Positions 6,969-13,131 of a stretch of DNA of 17,619 nucleotides are shown piece by piece. The notes below the pieces were generated by a model. The model ran no database searches. It saw nothing but the letters and a program-made list of their open reading frames with translations, and was not told the DNA's origin. Position numbers and translations under genes: made by a program. Source of the DNA: Acidimicrobiaceae bacterium (lineage in GTDB: Bacteria > Actinomycetota > Acidimicrobiia > Acidimicrobiales > Bog-793); the NCBI GenBank assembly GCA_025463965.1, contig JAODBN010000163.1, positions 1 through 17,619 on the forward strand. The letters are read 5' to 3'. Within the stretch, counting starts at the first letter, position 1; each line of letters starts with the position of its first letter.

Positions 6969-6974
6969 CAAACT
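6969..6974 (+). promoter_or_regulatory. CAAACT hexamer 6 nt before the zinc-ribbon gene (possible -10)
   Basis: CAAACT is followed by CGCTCC and then ATG 6981. It lacks the first T of TANNNT, but the 6-nt spacing equals that of the stronger leaderless candidates. No Shine-Dalgarno is visible. Confidence 0.22.
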
Positions 6975-6980
6975 CGCTCC

Positions 6981-7232
6981 ATGGGTTCCGAGCCGGCCGG
7001 CCGCCGAAAACGTGGCAACTTCGTCGAGGACCCGACGACGGGGACCGCCGCGGAGCTCCGGCGGATTCAGCCCTACCAGGCGACGAAGGCGTACCGCTGC
7101 CCGGGGTGCAACCAGGAGATCGCCGTCGGGACGGGGCACGTGGTCGTCGTTCCCCTCACCGACCCGACGGGGCGCCGGCACTGGCACCTCGGCTGCTGGG
7201 AGCGTCGTGAACGTCTTCGCCCACGTCGTTGA
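6981..7232 (+). CDS. Small actinobacterial zinc-ribbon-like protein (conserved hypothetical)
   Basis: An 83-residue basic protein. The core is PYQATKAYRCPGCNQEI (31-47), followed by GTGHVVVVPL (50-59) and RRHWHLGCW (65-73). C40 and C43 with H67, H69 and/or C72 make a likely zinc site. The same YRCPGC...H.VVVP...RRHWH..CW layout is familiar from conserved actinobacterial proteins, sometimes labelled ATP/GTP-binding without good support. No enzymatic motif is seen; the function is unknown. It follows the hairpin at 6919-6937 and so probably has its own promoter. The next gene starts 121 nt downstream. Confidence 0.8.
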   Translation: MGSEPAGRRKRGNFVEDPTTGTAAELRRIQPYQATKAYRCPGCNQEIAVGTGHVVVVPLTDPTGRRHWHLGCWERRERLRPRR

Positions 7233-7353
7233 GCGGCTCGGGAGTGTCGCATTTTTCTGGGCAATGCCTGTGAACTGGGCAGATACCACACCGAGCCCGA
7301 TAGCATGACAATGCGATGACGGTTCCAGACCTGCTCCAGCCCCGGGGTCCTCG

Positions 7354-7881
7354 ATGAGCGGCCCACTCGCCGAGAGCGTTCTCCTCGCGCTCGTCTTCTC
7401 CCTGATCGGCTACCGCATGTCGGTACGCCACCACCGGGTCCGGGGAGTCACGCCATGGCGCCTCCCCTCGCTCGTGTGGGCGCTGATCTGTCTCGTCTTC
7501 CAGTTTCTCGGGGTCTTTCTCGAGCTGCTCGCCGAGCTGACGACCCGCACGCAGGTTCCCATCACCCCCGCGCGGGCGAGCGACGAGCTCGCCCCCTACG
7601 GCGGCGGTCTGGATGCCGGCACCGACCGGCCAGGGACCGTGGCGCGCCCGGTGACGACCGGCACCGAGGTGCCGGCGGCCCAAGACCTTGAGGAGACCGA
7701 GCGCCCAGCCGACGTGCTCGCCCCGCCACTGAGCGACCAGCCCGGACGCGCGCCGCTCTTCGGCTGGTATCCCGACCCGCTCGGTCGCCACGAGATGCGC
7801 TACTTCGACGGTCGCGTCTGGGGCGAGCTCGTGCTCGACGGCCGGGCGACATCGATCGACCCACCGCTGACGACGAACTAG
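7354..7881 (+). CDS. Membrane protein with C-terminal DUF2510 domain
   Basis: A 175-residue protein with two likely membrane helices (about 5-20 and 38-62) separated by a short basic loop (RMSVRHHRVRG, 21-31). A Pro/Thr/Glu-rich linker (66-134) follows, then a DUF2510 module: GWYPDPLGRHEMRYFDGRVW (137-156) and a short tail. DUF2510 is common at the ends of actinobacterial membrane proteins and its role is unknown. The basic loop between the helices suggests that both termini lie on one side of the membrane and the loop in the cytoplasm. The ATG start at 7354 has no clear Shine-Dalgarno or -10. It ends before a hairpin at 7906-7920. Confidence 0.8.
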   Translation: MSGPLAESVLLALVFSLIGYRMSVRHHRVRGVTPWRLPSLVWALICLVFQFLGVFLELLAELTTRTQVPITPARASDELAPYGGGLDAGTDRPGTVARPVTTGTEVPAAQDLEETERPADVLAPPLSDQPGRAPLFGWYPDPLGRHEMRYFDGRVWGELVLDGRATSIDPPLTTN

Positions 7882-8254
7882 CAATCCCTCCCGGAAGCTG
7901 GGTGATCCGGGACGCCCGGACCCACTCGATCAGTCCGCTGCAACAAAAGAGATCGCGCTGGGGCGCCGACGCGAGGACATTTCACTGCGCGTCACCCGAG
8001 ATGAAAGCGCTTCGCGCCAGTGCTCCGTCTACTAGAGCACCCTGGCGAGCTCTCCCCCAGGCAGCCTGACAGCGCATGAACCTGCTAGGGGCACGCTTGG
8101 TGTCCGCTTCCTGAGCACGGCACCGACCAAGGGCAGCCAACCGCGCCCGCCCGACGATGAGCCGCCAAATGTCGGAAACGGTCCGGGTCTCCATGCTCGA
8201 GGACCTGACCCCGGACGTCGGCACCTCGACGGCCGCAGGCCGGACCTCGGGTTC
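7882..8254. other. 373-base stretch without a convincing gene
   Basis: The stretch begins after the DUF2510 gene and ends at the stop of the Pro-rich ORF. It holds the 7906-7920 hairpin and two weak open frames. One is an 80-codon minus-strand frame (7982-8224) whose composition does not look coding. The other is a plus-strand frame of 33 codons (8157-8258) with G/C-rich third positions but no ribosome site, homologue or -10. Local G+C and codon use are less extreme than in the neighbours. I see no tRNA, CRISPR or transposase remnant. Confidence 0.5.
7906..7920 (+). terminator. Hairpin after the DUF2510 gene
   Basis: TCCGGG (7906-7911) and CCCGGA (7915-7920) pair over a 3-nt loop. A further GGG/CCC (7900-7902, 7921-7923) could extend the stem across a 3-nt bulge. 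It lies 24 nt after the stop at 7881 and has no T-tract. A terminator role is likely but not certain. Confidence 0.4.
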
Positions 8255-8431
8255 TTAGGCGGGCGCCGGTTCAGGCACGCCGACCGGCCCGGGATCGGGC
8301 GAACCGGGAATGCCGGGTGCGGGTTGCTCGGGCGGCGTCGGCGGCGGGACGTCGATCGGGGCCGGATCCGGCTCCCACGGCGGACCTCTACGAGGCGGCT
8401 GCTCGGCGACGATGCGACCGTTCGGTGTCAC
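8255..8431 (-). CDS. 58-residue proline-rich small protein, coupled to the BON gene
   Basis: The frame starts with GTG at 8431-8429 and overlaps the BON stop as GTGA, a 4-nt overlap typical of translational coupling; it ends with TAA at 8257-8255. The product starts MTPNGRIVAEQPPRRGPPWE and continues as an acidic Pro-rich tail (PAPIDVPPPTPPEQP, then PGSPDPGPVGVPEPAPA). It has about 22 prolines, no Cys and no hydrophobic segment, so it is probably disordered. It contrasts with the strongly basic BON protein. Function is unknown. Support is the overlap, G/C-rich third positions and the sustained low-complexity composition. No homologue is recognised. Confidence 0.55.
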   Translation of the reverse strand: MTPNGRIVAEQPPRRGPPWEPDPAPIDVPPPTPPEQPAPGIPGSPDPGPVGVPEPAPA

Positions 8432-9102
8432 GACGCCTCGTGCAAATGCCGCACCGCGGACTTGTTGGGCGCGTCCTCGCCGCTCGCATGGAGCAGGTTG
8501 ACGACTCGCTCGACACCCTCGACGCGAGCGACGGCAGCAGCGATGATCGACCGGTCGTGCTCGGAGTCGATCTCGCCGCGAAGGTTGACGACACCGCTCG
8601 TCGCGTCGACCGAGACCCGGCCGCGCAGGTCCTTGTCCAGGCGACCGAGCGCCTCGCTTCGGACCTTCTGAGCGAGCGTCACGTCGTCGTATCGCTCGCT
8701 CTGGCCGCGCAGATGCGCAACGCTTCTCCGCAGCTCGCCGACGCGGGGGTCCAGTGCGTGGTGAAACGCACGAAATGCAGATCGCTCCTTTTCGGCGATC
8801 AGGGCGCGGCTCCGGCTTCTGAGCCCATCACGGAGTCGGACGCGGCGCGCATGGCCCCGATCGGGATCGAGCAGATACTCGATCGCCGCTCCACCGACAG
8901 ATGCCCCGGCTGCCACCGCCGCGAGCTGAACGGTATGCGCAGCATGAGCGAGCGGCGACATTCGTCGCGATCGTTGTTTGCGCTCACGACGCATCATTTG
9001 GTGCGGGTTGCGCTGTTTGGCACGTTCGAGCCCCGGTCGCGCACCCGACAGCGCGTCTCGAAGTGGGCCCCTTCCATGTCCATGAACTCGTGCAAGCGCC
9101 AT
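8428..9102 (-). CDS. BON-domain protein
   Basis: A 224-residue protein. BON domains (about 60 residues, often lipid- or envelope-associated) occur in osmotic and stress proteins. Here the domain covers about 140-204: DDVTLAQKVRSEALGRL, then VSVDATSGVVNLRGEID and VARVEGVERVVNLL. A hydrophobic Ala/Gly segment at 57-77 leads into YLLDPDRG (76-83), a junction common in actinobacterial membrane-associated BON proteins. The first 48 residues are strongly basic. ATG 9102 is chosen because GGAGGT lies 6 nt upstream; ATG 8997 (residue 36) and ATG 8961 (residue 48) are alternatives closer to usual family starts. It is the middle gene of a three-gene unit after the DUF6582-like gene (30-nt gap) and overlaps the Pro-rich ORF by 4 nt. 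Confidence 0.82.
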   Translation of the reverse strand: MALARVHGHGRGPLRDALSGARPGLERAKQRNPHQMMRRERKQRSRRMSPLAHAAHTVQLAAVAAGASVGGAAIEYLLDPDRGHARRVRLRDGLRSRSRALIAEKERSAFRAFHHALDPRVGELRRSVAHLRGQSERYDDVTLAQKVRSEALGRLDKDLRGRVSVDATSGVVNLRGEIDSEHDRSIIAAAVARVEGVERVVNLLHASGEDAPNKSAVRHLHEAS

Positions 9103-9108
9103 TTCTCT

Positions 9109-9114
9109 ACCTCC
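9109..9114 (-). promoter_or_regulatory. Shine-Dalgarno GGAGGT for the BON gene
   Basis: Minus-strand GGAGGT is followed by AGAGAA and ATG 9102, an ideal 6-nt spacing. It decides the start in favour of 9102 despite a longer N-terminus than usual. Confidence 0.6.
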
Positions 9115-9132
9115 CAGCCATGACTCTTGGCA

Positions 9133-9489
9133 TCAGCGTTTCGATTCCTTGCCGCCGACGAACAGATCGCGCCAGTCGTGGGCCTCCACCTCGACATCGA
9201 ATTTGCGGGCAGCGCTTCTGATCCGCTTCCAGGCTTCATCGCGCTCGGCGTCGCTGACGCCCTCCACTTGGTCGAAACGCGCGATGGCATTGCGCACGTG
9301 TGCCGCATCCGTGAGCGGCTCCTTGCGTTCCTTCGGGAAGGCAAACTGGCTGGCGCGCATCCGGCTCTCTTCAGCGGTGCTCAGGCCGGACGAGCGCTCG
9401 TTCCTCGCCCCGCGCCCTCGCTCGCTGCGCGCGGCCCGCGCTTTTTCGAGATTCCGACGTGCGGCAACCTTCTGGCGTTCGGTCGACAT
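9133..9489 (-). CDS. DUF6582-like small charged protein
   Basis: A 118-residue, highly charged protein. The N-terminal half (1-45) is basic and probably disordered. The core has FAFPKERKEPLTDAAHVRNA (49-68), then IARFDQVEGVSDAERDEAWKRI (69-90) and a C-terminal FDVEV....WRDLF. The HVRNAIARF...AW..I..AA pattern is the one I associate with the DUF6582 family, found in prokaryotes and phages, function unknown. The frame is open to 9519, but ATG 9489 is chosen because AGGAGG lies 6 nt upstream. It heads the DUF6582-BON-Pro-rich unit and is separated from dhaL by 256 nt. Confidence 0.72.
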   Translation of the reverse strand: MSTERQKVAARRNLEKARAARSERGRGARNERSSGLSTAEESRMRASQFAFPKERKEPLTDAAHVRNAIARFDQVEGVSDAERDEAWKRIRSAARKFDVEVEAHDWRDLFVGGKESKR

Positions 9490-9495
9490 GTCGTC

Positions 9496-9501
9496 CCTCC
9501 T
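9496..9501 (-). promoter_or_regulatory. Shine-Dalgarno AGGAGG for the DUF6582-like gene
   Basis: Minus-strand AGGAGG, a 6-nt spacer and ATG 9489. This fixes the start at the internal methionine instead of 9519. Confidence 0.65.
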
Positions 9502-9590
9502 CACGTCGAACAGGCCCACGCGGCCAACTCTTCGAGGATGCGAGCTGCAGTCCGATCCGGGGTCGCCTGGACACCCATCCGCCGGCTCTA

Positions 9591-9641
9591 GGGGACCACC
9601 GATCGGGACAAGGAGAAGTCGACTCGTAACCCGTGGTCCTC
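9591..9641. repeat. Inverted repeat between DUF6582 and dhaL genes
   Basis: GGACCAC (9593-9599) and GTGGTCC (9633-9639) are perfect complements. Two further outer pairs (one G-T) extend the arms to 9591 and 9641. The 33-nt loop is too long for an ordinary terminator. It may be chance, a long-range terminator for dhaKL or a remnant. Confidence 0.3.
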
Positions 9642-9745
9642 CTCGTCATTCGAGGGGCCGTTCTTCGCCTTGTCAGCTAATTGGTTTACCCGCACGAGGC
9701 GGATTCACTCCCGGTCGCCCACAGCCGGAGGAAGCCCGCAGCGAC

Positions 9746-10384
9746 TCAGATCTCGAGCGGTGTGTCCCCGAAGGTGGGCGGGCCGGCGAGGGACTCGAGC
9801 GCCCGTACCACCACGATGCTGCCGGCGTCCGGAAGGCCGCGAGCGCGCTCGCCCACCCAAGCGGCACGCCCGTGCCGGGGTGCCTCGTCCTTGGTCGCCT
9901 CTACCCCTGCTGCGGCGGCTGCGGCCATGGCCGGCAGCGCGACGCTGTCGTCGCTCGCCTCCCGCAGGGCGTCGAGCGCCGGGATCAGCGCGTCGATGAA
10001 GGTCTTCTCCCCTGGCTCTGCTCCCCCACGACGGCGAATCTCGGCGATGCCCGCTTCGAGGGCGCTCGCCGCCTCGTCGGCGCCCGCCTCCTCGTCGGCC
10101 TCTCCAAAGGAACGCCCGGCGGCTCGCAGCCCGATGGCCACGAGAGAGCCGAACGTGGACGGCGCCTCGGTCCGCACGGCCTTGGAGAGTCGCTCGAGGA
10201 GCTCACGCCACAGAACCGGCGGCCCAGCCGCCAGCTCGGCGAGGATCGCCTCGGAGAGGAGTCGCACGGTGATTCCCAGATCGCCGTCTCCGGCGCTCGC
10301 GTCGAGCGCTCGGAACTGCTCCTCGCGACTCGCCAGGTTGTGGCAGCACCGTGCGATCGGGGGAACGGCTTGTTCGGTGCGCAC
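9746..10384 (-). CDS. dhaL: Dihydroxyacetone kinase subunit DhaL (ADP/ATP-binding, DAK2 domain)
   Basis: A 212-residue protein of normal DhaL length. DhaL holds the nucleotide and Mg ions and passes phosphate to the substrate bound on DhaK. The metal-binding motif is LDASAGDGDLGITV (27-40), with D28, D33 and D35 as Mg ligands. The usual His after GDGD is Leu here. Further family blocks are STFGSLVAIGLRAAG (76-90), GEKTFIDALIPALDAL (125-140) and WVGERARGLPDAGS (176-189), the last close to the conserved GRA...GER..G..DPGA.S. The start is GTG 10384, only 2 nt after the dhaK stop, so the pair is translated as a unit. Confidence 0.9.
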   Translation of the reverse strand: MRTEQAVPPIARCCHNLASREEQFRALDASAGDGDLGITVRLLSEAILAELAAGPPVLWRELLERLSKAVRTEAPSTFGSLVAIGLRAAGRSFGEADEEAGADEAASALEAGIAEIRRRGGAEPGEKTFIDALIPALDALREASDDSVALPAMAAAAAAGVEATKDEAPRHGRAAWVGERARGLPDAGSIVVVRALESLAGPPTFGDTPLEI

Positions 10385-10386
10385 GC

Positions 10387-11391
10387 CTAGAACGCCGTCA
10401 GGAGCGGGCTGTAGCTCGGCGCGTCGAGGAGCTCCACCAGCTCCTCGTCACACGCCATGACCGAGAGGGAGCACCCGGCCATCTCGAGGCTCGTCGCGTA
10501 GCGCCCGACGAAGGCCCGACGCACGACGAGCGAGCGCTCGGTGATGCGGTCGGCGATGCGGTCGTAGAGCACGTAGCACTCCTCGACCGGCGTGGCCCCG
10601 AGGCTGTTCACGAGCACGACCACCTCGCCGCCGTCGAGCGCGAGCTCCTCGACGACGCGATCGACAAGGACGTCGGCGATCTGATCCGCACGCAAGAGCG
10701 GACCCCTGCCGCTCCCGGGCTCGCCGTGGATGCCGATGCCGAGCTCCATCTCTCCTTCTGCGAGCTCGAAGGTCGGTTGTCCCGCCTCGGGGAGGATGGT
10801 TGGCGAGAGCCCGACCCCCATCGTGCGCGTCGCCGCGAGCGCTCGCGAGGCCACCGCGGCCACCTCGGCCAGCGAGCGACCCTCGGCCGCCGCGGCACCG
10901 GCGCACTTGAAGGCGAGCGTGAGGCCCGCGACGCCCCGGCGCCGGCGGGCGTCAGGGGCCGGCGCAGAGGCCACGTCGTCGCTGGCGCGCACCGTCTCGG
11001 TCTCGATGCCGAGCTCTTCTGCCTGCTCTGCGGCATCGTCGAAGTTCAGGTTGTCGCCGCCGTAGTTGCCGTAGAGATAGAGGACGCCCCGGCCCTGGTC
11101 GACGGCCTTGGTCGCCTCGAGGATCGTCTCGGCCGACGGCGAGGAGAAGGTGTTGCCCACCGCGGCACCCGACAGCAGACCGTCGCCCACGTAACCGAGG
11201 AAGAGCGGGAGGTGGCCCGAGCCACCGCCTGTCAGGATCGCCACCCGGGACTCGGCGTGCCCCGCGGCGGCACGAACGAGAGCCCGGGGCCATCCCGGCA
11301 CGGTGGCGAAGTGATCGGGGTGAGCCTTGAGCAGACCGCTCATGAAGTCGTCGACGAAGCGCTCTGGGTCGTTCAGGATCTTCTTCAACAC
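10387..11391 (-). CDS. dhaK: Dihydroxyacetone kinase subunit DhaK (substrate-binding)
   Basis: About 334 residues from GTG 11391. DhaK binds dihydroxyacetone or a related short ketose covalently through a histidine, which is H222 here in GIGIHGEPG. Other blocks are KKILNDPERFVDDFMSGLL at the N-terminus, ILTGGGSGHLPLFLGYVGDG (from about 52), GNTFSSPS and NYGGDNLNFDDA (around 109-120, Asp 113), and NSLGATPVEECYVLYDRI. The frame is open to TTG 11463, but family proteins begin at KK.IND. A GGGAGG (11395-11400) lies 3 nt before GTG 11391 and 6 nt before TTG 11388, so either may be the start. No dhaM (PTS) gene is seen, so phosphate may come from ATP via DhaL. The substrate (dihydroxyacetone, erythrulose or other) is open. 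Confidence 0.92.
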   Translation of the reverse strand: MLKKILNDPERFVDDFMSGLLKAHPDHFATVPGWPRALVRAAAGHAESRVAILTGGGSGHLPLFLGYVGDGLLSGAAVGNTFSSPSAETILEATKAVDQGRGVLYLYGNYGGDNLNFDDAAEQAEELGIETETVRASDDVASAPAPDARRRRGVAGLTLAFKCAGAAAAEGRSLAEVAAVASRALAATRTMGVGLSPTILPEAGQPTFELAEGEMELGIGIHGEPGSGRGPLLRADQIADVLVDRVVEELALDGGEVVVLVNSLGATPVEECYVLYDRIADRITERSLVVRRAFVGRYATSLEMAGCSLSVMACDEELVELLDAPSYSPLLTAF

Positions 11392-11394
11392 CGG

Positions 11395-11400
11395 CCTCCC
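11395..11400 (-). promoter_or_regulatory. Shine-Dalgarno GGGAGG for dhaK
   Basis: Minus-strand GGGAGG lies 3 nt before GTG 11391 and 6 nt before TTG 11388. It argues against TTG 11463 as the start. Confidence 0.5.
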
Positions 11401-11488
11401 GGGCCGCTCCCACCCTGGTGCGGTCGCCGTCACGCTAGAAGCACCCGCCACGCTCTGCCACAAGCGGTCCTTTAGGCGACAGGTCGAG

Positions 11489-11494
11489 TATCTT
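11489..11494 (+). promoter_or_regulatory. Possible -10 TATCTT upstream of the GAF phosphatase
   Basis: TATCTT fits TANNNT and lies 8 nt before an ATG at 11503. That ATG opens a 7-codon frame whose TGA overlaps the GTG start of the phosphatase. No convincing -35 is seen. Confidence 0.22.
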
Positions 11495-11522
11495 CGCTGC
11501 CAATGATCGGCGTTGCTTCGGC

Positions 11523-12731
11523 GTGATCGGCGCGGAAAGAGAGGCCCGAGAGCTCCGCCTGAGCGACCTCCAGGCCCTCACCGACGCCGGTCTCGTCACC
11601 CTCGGCCTCGAGGCGTTCCTCGTCGAGCTGCTCGATCGCGTTCGGGCCATCCTCGGTGCGGACACCGCGGCGGTCCTGCTGGTCGACGAGGACACCGAAG
11701 AGCTCGTCGCCCGGGCGGCGTGCGGGATCGAGGAGGAGGTCCGCCAGGGGGTCCGGATCCCCATCGGGACCGGGTTCGCCGGCCAGATCGCCCAGCACCG
11801 GCGCCCCTTTGTCATCGACCGCGTGGACGCGACCACGGTCACCAACCCGCTCCTGTGGGAGCGAGGCATCAAGACCATGCTCGGCGTGCCGCTCATGGGG
11901 AGCAACAAGGTGCTCGGGGTGCTGCACGTCGGGCGCCTTCGTCCGGAACCGTTCAACGAGGAGGACACCGAGGTCCTGCTCGTCGTGGCGGAGCGAGTCA
12001 GCGGCGCGATCCAGAACCGCCGGCTGGCGGCCGAGCAGGCCGCAACGACGCTGCTCGAGCGGAGCCTGCTTCCGAGCCAGCTACCCAAGCTCGAAGAGCT
12101 GGCCTTCGCGGCGCGTTATGTGCCCGCCGAGGGCCGGGTCGTCGGAGGGGACTGGTACGACGTGTTCACGCTTCCCTCCGGGCGTCTGTGGTGCATCGTC
12201 GGCGACGTCGCCGGTCACGGGCTGAACGCCGCGGTGGTCATGGGGCGAGTGCGCAGCGCGCTGCGCGCCTATGCACTGTTGGGTTCCGACGCGGAGGAAT
12301 TGCTCGACCTCGTCGACCGCAAGGTCCAGCACTTCGAGGTGGGCTCGATGGTGACCCTGCTCTGCGTCTGCTCGGACCCTCCCTACACCAGCCTTCGCGT
12401 CGCCTCCGCCGGGCACCTTCCGCCCGTGCTCGCCGAGCCCGGGCGCCCGGCGCGCTTTGTCGAGTTCGAGCCGGGGACGCCGCTCGGGACGATGCCCGAC
12501 GAGTGGCGCCGCGCGGTCGACGTCGACCTCGAGCCCGGCAGCACCCTGCTGCTGTACACCGACGGTCTCATCGAGCGGCGCGACGAGTCCATCGACGAGG
12601 GGATGTCCCGGCTGCTGACCGCCGTCGCGCCGACCGAGCCCGAGGCGGTGTGCCGGGAGGTGATGCACAGCCTGATCGGAAACTACGCGCCGCGAGACGA
12701 CATCGCGATCGTCGCCGTGAAGCGGCGCTGA
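11523..12731 (+). CDS. GAF domain + SpoIIE/RsbU-type PP2C serine phosphatase
   Basis: A 402-residue soluble protein. Residues about 20-165 form a GAF sensor domain (LVELLDRVRAILGADTAAVLL; GTGFAGQIA; MLGVPLMGSNKVLGVLHVG). Residues about 190-400 form a SpoIIE-type PP2C phosphatase with metal ligands in place: D210 (GGDWYD), D228 (GDVAGHG), D347 (YTDGL) and D392/D393 (RDDIAIVAV). Such proteins dephosphorylate anti-anti-sigma factors (STAS proteins) in partner-switching stress pathways. No anti-sigma, STAS or sigma gene lies alongside, so the target is unknown. The start is GTG 11523 without a Shine-Dalgarno, overlapping the stop of a 7-codon frame (11503-11526). It is divergent from dhaK and convergent with the DUF2469 gene. 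Confidence 0.92.
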   Translation: MIGAEREARELRLSDLQALTDAGLVTLGLEAFLVELLDRVRAILGADTAAVLLVDEDTEELVARAACGIEEEVRQGVRIPIGTGFAGQIAQHRRPFVIDRVDATTVTNPLLWERGIKTMLGVPLMGSNKVLGVLHVGRLRPEPFNEEDTEVLLVVAERVSGAIQNRRLAAEQAATTLLERSLLPSQLPKLEELAFAARYVPAEGRVVGGDWYDVFTLPSGRLWCIVGDVAGHGLNAAVVMGRVRSALRAYALLGSDAEELLDLVDRKVQHFEVGSMVTLLCVCSDPPYTSLRVASAGHLPPVLAEPGRPARFVEFEPGTPLGTMPDEWRRAVDVDLEPGSTLLLYTDGLIERRDESIDEGMSRLLTAVAPTEPEAVCREVMHSLIGNYAPRDDIAIVAVKRR

Positions 12732-12773
12732 GCCCGAGCGACGAAGTCCGACGGCTCGAGCGCTCCGGAGCTG

Positions 12774-13070
12774 TTAGAGGTCCTTCTCCGGCAGCGCCTC
12801 GACGTTGACGTCGCGGAAGGTCACCACCCGCACCGAGGTGACAAAGCGCGCCGGGCGGTACATGTCCCACACCCAGGCGTCGCCGAGCTCGACCTCGAAG
12901 TAGGTCGCCCCGGCACCCTCGTGCGGGGTCACCTTGACGTCGTTGGCCAGATAGAAGCGCCGCTCGGTCTCCACGACCCAGCGGAACATCGGCAGCACCG
13001 CCCGATACTCCTGGTAGAGGGCGAGCTCGATCTCCGCCTCGAACTGGTCGAGGTCCTCCTCCGCGCTCAA
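12774..13070 (-). CDS. DUF2469 family protein
   Basis: A 98-residue protein matching the actinobacterial DUF2469 family along its whole length: MSAEEDLDQFEAEIELALYQ, VVETERRFYLAN (32-43), YFEVELGDAWVWDMYRPARF (57-76), VRVVTFRDVNVEALP (80-94). No function is known. It is usually found next to rnhB, close to rplS in Actinomycetota. Here it follows rplS with only 61 nt between and no lepB or rnhB. The start is TTG 13070 with GGAGG (13075-13079) 4 nt upstream. A hairpin (13096-13111) lies between rplS and this gene. Confidence 0.9.
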   Translation of the reverse strand: MSAEEDLDQFEAEIELALYQEYRAVLPMFRWVVETERRFYLANDVKVTPHEGAGATYFEVELGDAWVWDMYRPARFVTSVRVVTFRDVNVEALPEKDL

Positions 13071-13095
13071 CGGACCTCCCTCACCGAGCCACCGC

Positions 13096-13111
13096 GCCCC
13101 GTCACCGGGGC
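13096..13111 (-). terminator. 6-bp GC hairpin after rplS
   Basis: GCCCCG (13096-13101) and CGGGGC (13106-13111) pair over a 4-nt loop, 20 nt downstream of the rplS stop. There is no T-tract. It may terminate or attenuate the ribosomal operon before DUF2469. Confidence 0.4.
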
Positions 13112-13131
13112 TGCATCACCCTGCCGCATCC

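Noticed and set aside
7982..8224. Minus-strand 80-codon frame
   Set aside because: There is no ribosome site, no domain, no coding-like third-position bias and no neighbour coupling.
8157..8258. Plus-strand 33-codon frame beginning MSRQMSETVRV
   Set aside because: Third positions are G/C-rich, but there is no Shine-Dalgarno, -10 or homologue. The vague likeness to an Lsr2 N-terminus is too weak to call.
9676..9716. tRNA-like string (AGCTAATTGGTTTA ... GATTCACTCCC) in the gap before dhaL
   Set aside because: The arms do not pair, the spacing is too short for a tRNA and no acceptor stem is found.
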